A stretch of 64,000 nt of DNA from Baylisascaris procyonis (Eukaryota; Nematoda; Chromadorea; Rhabditida; Ascarididae): assembly GCA_037389465.1 (NCBI GenBank), contig JAZARR010000179.1, forward strand, positions 6,662,001-6,726,000, written 5' to 3'. Positions 60,015 to 64,000 of this stretch are shown piece by piece. Position 1 is the first letter of the stretch. Each line of letters starts with the position of its first letter. The position numbers and the translations under genes were made by a program. The notes beneath the pieces were generated by a model, which made no database searches, was not told the origin of the DNA, and saw nothing but the letters and a program-made list of their open reading frames with translations.

Positions 60015-60121
60015 GGATGCAATTAGATTTAATTACTTATGATTGGATGAGTATCCGTCTCACATTCAACGTTGTTTAGAAGGCTTTCAAGGACTTGGGG
60101 ATGCCTTTCTCGTGCTTGTTG
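60015..60121 (+). CDS. Exon of the same gene, with in-frame TGA
   Basis: Acceptor GACTGCAG, donor TTGTTG|GTAACG. Reads DAIRFNYL, TGA (60040-60042), LDEYPSHIQRCLEGFQGLGD and AFLVLV. The split last codon completes as Asp with the next exon, which is open in the same phase. The frame on both sides of the TGA looks genuine. Confidence 0.55.
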
Positions 60122-60213
60122 GTAACGTTTATTTTTATTCTTAAGATTAGTTTTTGTTAAGTTCTCTTAAAATCTGCTAACTTTAGTATGTGGATTAATC
60201 GATTTTTTTACAG

Positions 60214-60417
60214 ATACTGAAATATCGGTACGGAATGACCGTGAAGATATCGAGGGGGAGATGCACCCCGAAGGGGGTCTCTGTGTCTCGTCGCTTATTT
60301 TTGGGACGCTGCACATGGCACGGTTGAACGAGGGTACAGTTCGCTCGATGGAGAGGCGAGTGATCGACGTGGCTAGAGGAGCGGAGGGACGATTTTTTCA
60401 ACTGAGAGATAATCGAC
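60214..60417 (+). CDS. Exon of the same gene
   Basis: Acceptor TTTTTTTACAG, donor ATCGAC|GTATGA. 204 bases open in the phase set by the previous exon: TEISVRNDREDIEGEMHPEG, GLCVSSLIFGTLHMARLNEG, VRSMERRVIDVARGAEGRFF. High G+C against AT-rich flanks. Family not recognised. Confidence 0.6.
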
Positions 60418-60558
60418 GTATGATTTTGACTCATTTGTTTTATTTGAATGATAATTTATGACAGAATCCGTATCTCAGTATTAATGTTTAAGAATATTTT
60501 TTTATGTGAAGGAACAGTCATTTATTTAAATAAATAAATATAGAAATGACTAAATAAA

Positions 60559-60641
<83 letters not shown>

Positions 60642-61365
60642 TATAGCTTAAGCAGTAGAGTAGTTGGAGTTGTATTATTGAATTGCGCGAACTGTATCTT
60701 TTGATTTCCATAGTAAGCATTATTGGGAACCCTGACTTGGTCACTATCATATCCGCACATTATACTGTTGTTGTATTCAGAAAGGGATATTAGAGATGCC
60801 TTTAAAATTTTCGAGTGAATGATTTGTTTTGGCGAAATTTCTTCGATCCTTGCCATCGAGTTTATTTATTATTCTAATATAAAATCATGAAATGTTTCTT
60901 AGTGCATCGCCGCCATTTAAAATTTAGGATGGTCGCTACCTGCGTCCGCAATGTGAAGTGGGAAAATCATTTTCATAGCCCATTATTTGTTAGTTGTTTG
61001 AATCGGTCGCTATAAATATTCAGTGTTTCCGATTAGTCAGTATATAAATTTCATCGATGACGTCCTGAGCTAAGGATAGTCTTATGAGGTTCCTATAATG
61101 CATGAATATATCATTGATTTCGTTTGGGAGTACTGTAAGTTTAATGATTGAGCCGAGATGCGGCGTTGTGCATTTGAGGTTGTATTGAATCGAATGACTA
61201 GGAGACCTTAATCTTTTGTCACCTTTATTTCCTCTCCTCCATCGCCGCCCTCCTTTCCCTCTTATTCCTCCCTCCCTTCCTCTCCCCCTACTGCCCTTTC
61301 CACTTTCCGATGCGCCACTGAAAAGGATTTCGTGGCAACGGAATAAGTCATTTATTATTTTTAAG
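60418..61365. other. Intron with AT microsatellite and pyrimidine tract
   Basis: Contains the (TA)n run and a pyrimidine-rich block at 61229-61300 just before the next exon. A 205-codon minus-strand frame (61020-61637) crosses this intron and the next exon. Confidence 0.5.
60561..60645. repeat. (AT)n microsatellite
   Basis: About 42 AT repeats with a single C interruption near 60635. Confidence 0.95.
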
Positions 61366-61455
61366 GTGGCAAGCACGCCGATTACAAATTTCTTGAAGAT
61401 CAAAGAAGAAGTTGAGGCGCAGTGTGGTTCGAAGAACTCCGTCCGTCCAATGGAG
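61366..61455 (+). CDS. Exon of the same gene
   Basis: Donor ATGGAG|GTAATT is good; acceptor TTTTTAAG is weak. Open frame VASTPITNFLKIKEEVEAQC then GSKNSVRPME, joining in phase 0 with the exon at 63843. The phase set by the exon at 60214 instead gives GKHADYKFLEDQRRS and a stop, so either an exon is missing or a frame break lies here. Confidence 0.5.
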
Positions 61456-61650
61456 GTAATTCTTTCTGCGCCATAGAGTAGTTTTACTATTGCCTTCACG
61501 TTTTTTGACTTGTTCACTTTACCATTCGACCTCGTATAAAACATACTTCTCGGTGAATTCATCGCTGGGATAAAAGTCCATTCAATATTTTCGAGAGGTT
61601 TCCAAACCTTGGAAAGAGTACATTGGAGGTTATGCAAGGAACTTAGAAGG

Positions 61651-63642
61651 GTGCTAGAAAAACCTCTTCAGGAGGTACTATTTACCCTGTGTAAGCGAAG
61701 AAGATTGCTAGAATAACCTCTTCAGGAGGTACTATTTACCCTGTGTAAGCGAAGAAGAGTGCTAGAATAACCTCTTCAGGAGGTACTATTTACCCTGGGT
61801 AAGCGAAGAAGAGTGCTAGAATAACCTCTTCAGGAGGTAATATTTACCCTGTGTAAGCGAAGAAGAGTGCTAGAATGACCTCTTCAGGAGGTACTATTTA
61901 CCCTGTGTAAGCGAAGAAGAGTGCTAGAATAACCTCTTCAGGAGGTAATATTTACCCTGTGTAAGCGAAGAAGAGTGCTAGAATAACCTCTTCAGGAGGT
62001 ACTATTTACCCTGTGTAAGCGAAGAAGAGTGCTAGAATAACCTCTTCAGGAGGTAATATTTACCCTGTGTAAGCGAAGAAGAGTGCTAGAATAACCTCTT
62101 CAGGAGGTACTATTTACCCTGTGTAAGCGAAGAAGAGTGCTAGAATAACCTTTTCAGGAGGTACTATTTACCCTGTGTAAGCGAAGAAGAGTGCTAGAAT
62201 AACCTCTTCAGGAGGTAATATTTACCCTGTGTAAGCGAAGAAGAGTGCTAGAATAACCTCTTCAGGAGGTAATATTTACCCTGTGTAAGCGAAGAAGAGT
62301 GCTAGAATAACCTCTTCAGGAGGTACTATTTACCCTGTGTAAGCGAAGAAGAGTGCTAGAATAACCTTTTCAGGAGGTACTATTTACCCTGTGTAAGCGA
62401 AGAAGAGTGCTAGAATAACCTCTTCAGGAGGTACTATTTACCCTGGGTAAGCGAAGAAGAGTGCTAGAATAACCTCTTCAGGAGGTACTATTTACCCTGT
62501 GTAAGCGAAGAAGAGTGCTAGAATAACCTCTTCAGGAGGTACTATTTACCCTGTGTAAGCGAAGAAGAGTGCTAGAATAACCTCTTCAGGAGGTAATATT
62601 TACCCTGTGTAAGCGAAGAAGAGTGCTAGAATAACCTCTTCAGGAGGTAATATTTACCCTGTGTAAGCGAAGAAGAGTGCTAGAATAACCTCTTCAGGAG
62701 GTACTATTTACCCTGTGTAAGCGAAGAAGAGTGCTAGAATAACCTTTTCAGGAGGTACTATTTACCCTGTGTAAGCGAAGAAGAGTGCTAGAATAACCTC
62801 TTCAGGAGGTACTATTTACCCTGGGTAAGCGAAGAAGAGTGCTAGAATAACCTCTTCAGGAGGTACTATTTACCCTGTGTAAGCGAAGAAGAGTGCTAGA
62901 ATAACCTCTTCAGGAGGTACTATTTACCCTGTGTAAGCGAAGAAGAGTGCTAGAATAACCTCTTTAGGAGGTAATATTTACCCTGTGTAAGCGAAGAAGA
63001 GTGCTAGAATAACCTCTTCAGGAGGTACTATTTACCCTGTGTAAGCGAAGAAGAGTGCTAGAATAACCTCTTCAGGAGGTAATATTTACCCTGTGTAAGC
63101 GAAGAAGAGTGCTAGAATAACCTCTTCAGGAGGTACTATTTACCCTGTGTAAGCGAAGAAGAGTGCTAGAATAACCTTTTCAGGAGGTACTATTTACCCT
63201 GTGTAAGCGAAGAAGAGTGCTAGAATAACCTCTTCAGGAGGTAATATTTACCCTGTGTAAGCGAAGAAGAGTGCTAGAATAACCTCTTCAGGAGGTAATA
63301 TTTACCCTGTGTAAGCGAAGAAGAGTGCTAGAATAACCTCTTCAGGAGGTACTATTTACCCTGTGTAAGCGAAGAAGAGTGCTAGAATAACCTTTTCAGG
63401 AGGTACTGTTTACCCTGTGTAAGCGAAGAAGAGTGCTAGAATAACCTCTTCAGGAGGTAATATTTACCCTGTGTAAGCGAAGAAGAGTGCTAGAATAACC
63501 TTTTCAGGAGGTAATATTTACCCTGTGTAAGCGAAGAAGAGTGCTAGAATAACCTCTTCAGGAGGTACTATTTACCCTATGTAAGCGAAGAAGAGTGCTA
63601 GAATAACCTCTTCAGGAGGTACTATTTACCCTGTGTAAGCGA
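61651..63642 (+). repeat. 54-bp tandem array, 36.9 copies, inside an intron
   Basis: The unit begins GTGCTAGAATAACCTCTTCA, continues GGAGGTACTATTTACCCTGT and ends GTAAGCGAAGAAGA. Variants recur in a fixed order: TACTATTT or TAATATTT, CCTTTTCAG for CCTCTTCAG, CTGGGTAAG for CTGTGTAAG. Each unit holds a CCTCTTCAG acceptor-like string and a TGTGTAAGC donor-like string. It fills most of the intron between the exons at 61366 and 63843. Confidence 0.95.
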
Positions 63643-63842
63643 CCTGTTTGAGCTCGACTTGACTGAGACAAGCAGACTGCAATTTTGAGTCGAGCCCCCA
63701 TTGTTTGTCAAGGAAGGGGCTGTATAAAAACTATGTATTGTGCATATTGTAAAAGCGGATAATCTCAGATCTTTCTGACTTATCTTTCAAAAATGTTAAT
63801 GAGCTTTGTGATGTTCTTGATATCGTCGAACTTTGTTTTCAG

Positions 63843-64000
63843 ATAAAAGATCGCCTTTGTTTATATCCGAGTTCGTTGGTCGAGAATCCGGCATTCAGTT
63901 CACCGACAAAAGAATATCTTCTCTTCAGCAAAGCTTTTGGCTCGGATGCATTCGTTAAAGAGGTGTTCACAAGAACCGATATTGTGGAGTCGATTATGCG
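63843..64000 (+). CDS. Exon of the same gene, cut by window end
   Basis: After acceptor TTGTTTTCAG the frame is open to the window end: IKDRLCLYPSSLVENPAFSS, PTKEYLLFSKAFGSDAFVKE, VFTRTDIVESIM. It continues in phase from the exon at 61366. Soluble protein, family not recognised. Confidence 0.65.
   Translation, partial: MKDRLCLYPSSLVENPAFSSPTKEYLLFSKAFGSDAFVKEVFTRTDIVESIM

Noticed and set aside
60518..60856. Minus-strand frame with a long Ile-Tyr repeat
   Set aside because: It is a translation of the AT microsatellite.
1..64000. An alternative genetic code explaining the in-frame stops
   Set aside because: TAA, TGA and TAG all appear as apparent terminators elsewhere, and most interruptions are frame slips, not stop codons. 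Two or three cases are not enough.

Overview
The window looks like nuclear DNA of an animal, probably a small invertebrate such as a nematode or flatworm. I cannot name the species. The reasons are: no long bacterial-type reading frames, short islands of open frame (27 to 240 bases) flanked by GT...AG splice signals (donors GTAAG or GTATG; acceptors TTTGCAG, TTTTCAG or TTTCAG), long AT-rich introns with many homopolymers, and two protein families that point to animals: an ER mannosidase-like EDEM protein and a calcium-binding EGF module. Every exon I could support reads on the plus strand.

Layout. 1-1617: two exons of an unrecognised gene, with a foldback element in the intron. 4050-4628: a 28-bp tandem array. 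4629-9000: gene-free, with a palindromic tRNA-derived element at 6911-7089. 9001-13310: six exons of an EDEM (GH47) gene, the one confident family assignment. 15106-16816: two unassigned exons and a second tRNA-derived element. 17780-28428: a 10.6-kb array of 43- and 50-bp units. 29246-40526: scattered exons of one or more unrecognised genes. 41780-44180: thirteen copies of a 185-bp satellite. 44989-45610: an EGF-like exon and a following exon that fit an LDL-receptor-type protein. 46849-56633: further candidate exons, including a possible membrane-spanning exon. 58814-64000: a run of closely spaced exons of another unrecognised gene, interrupted by a 54-bp array (61651-63642) inside its last visible intron and running off the window.

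Two things stand out. First, about a quarter of the window is four unrelated tandem arrays, and the largest two have clear internal higher-order structure. Second, where protein homology can be followed (EDEM, the EGF exon), and probably in several unassigned exons, the frame is broken by one or two bases, often at short homopolymers, and stop codons interrupt otherwise conserved frames. The simplest reading is uncorrected long-read assembly error. Pseudogenes are possible, and a biological cause cannot be excluded from sequence alone.

Because exons were found by eye, gene boundaries, start codons and links between exons are mostly unknown. CDS entries below are exons, not whole genes. Only EDEM and, less firmly, the EGF/LDL-receptor-like exons carry a functional name.
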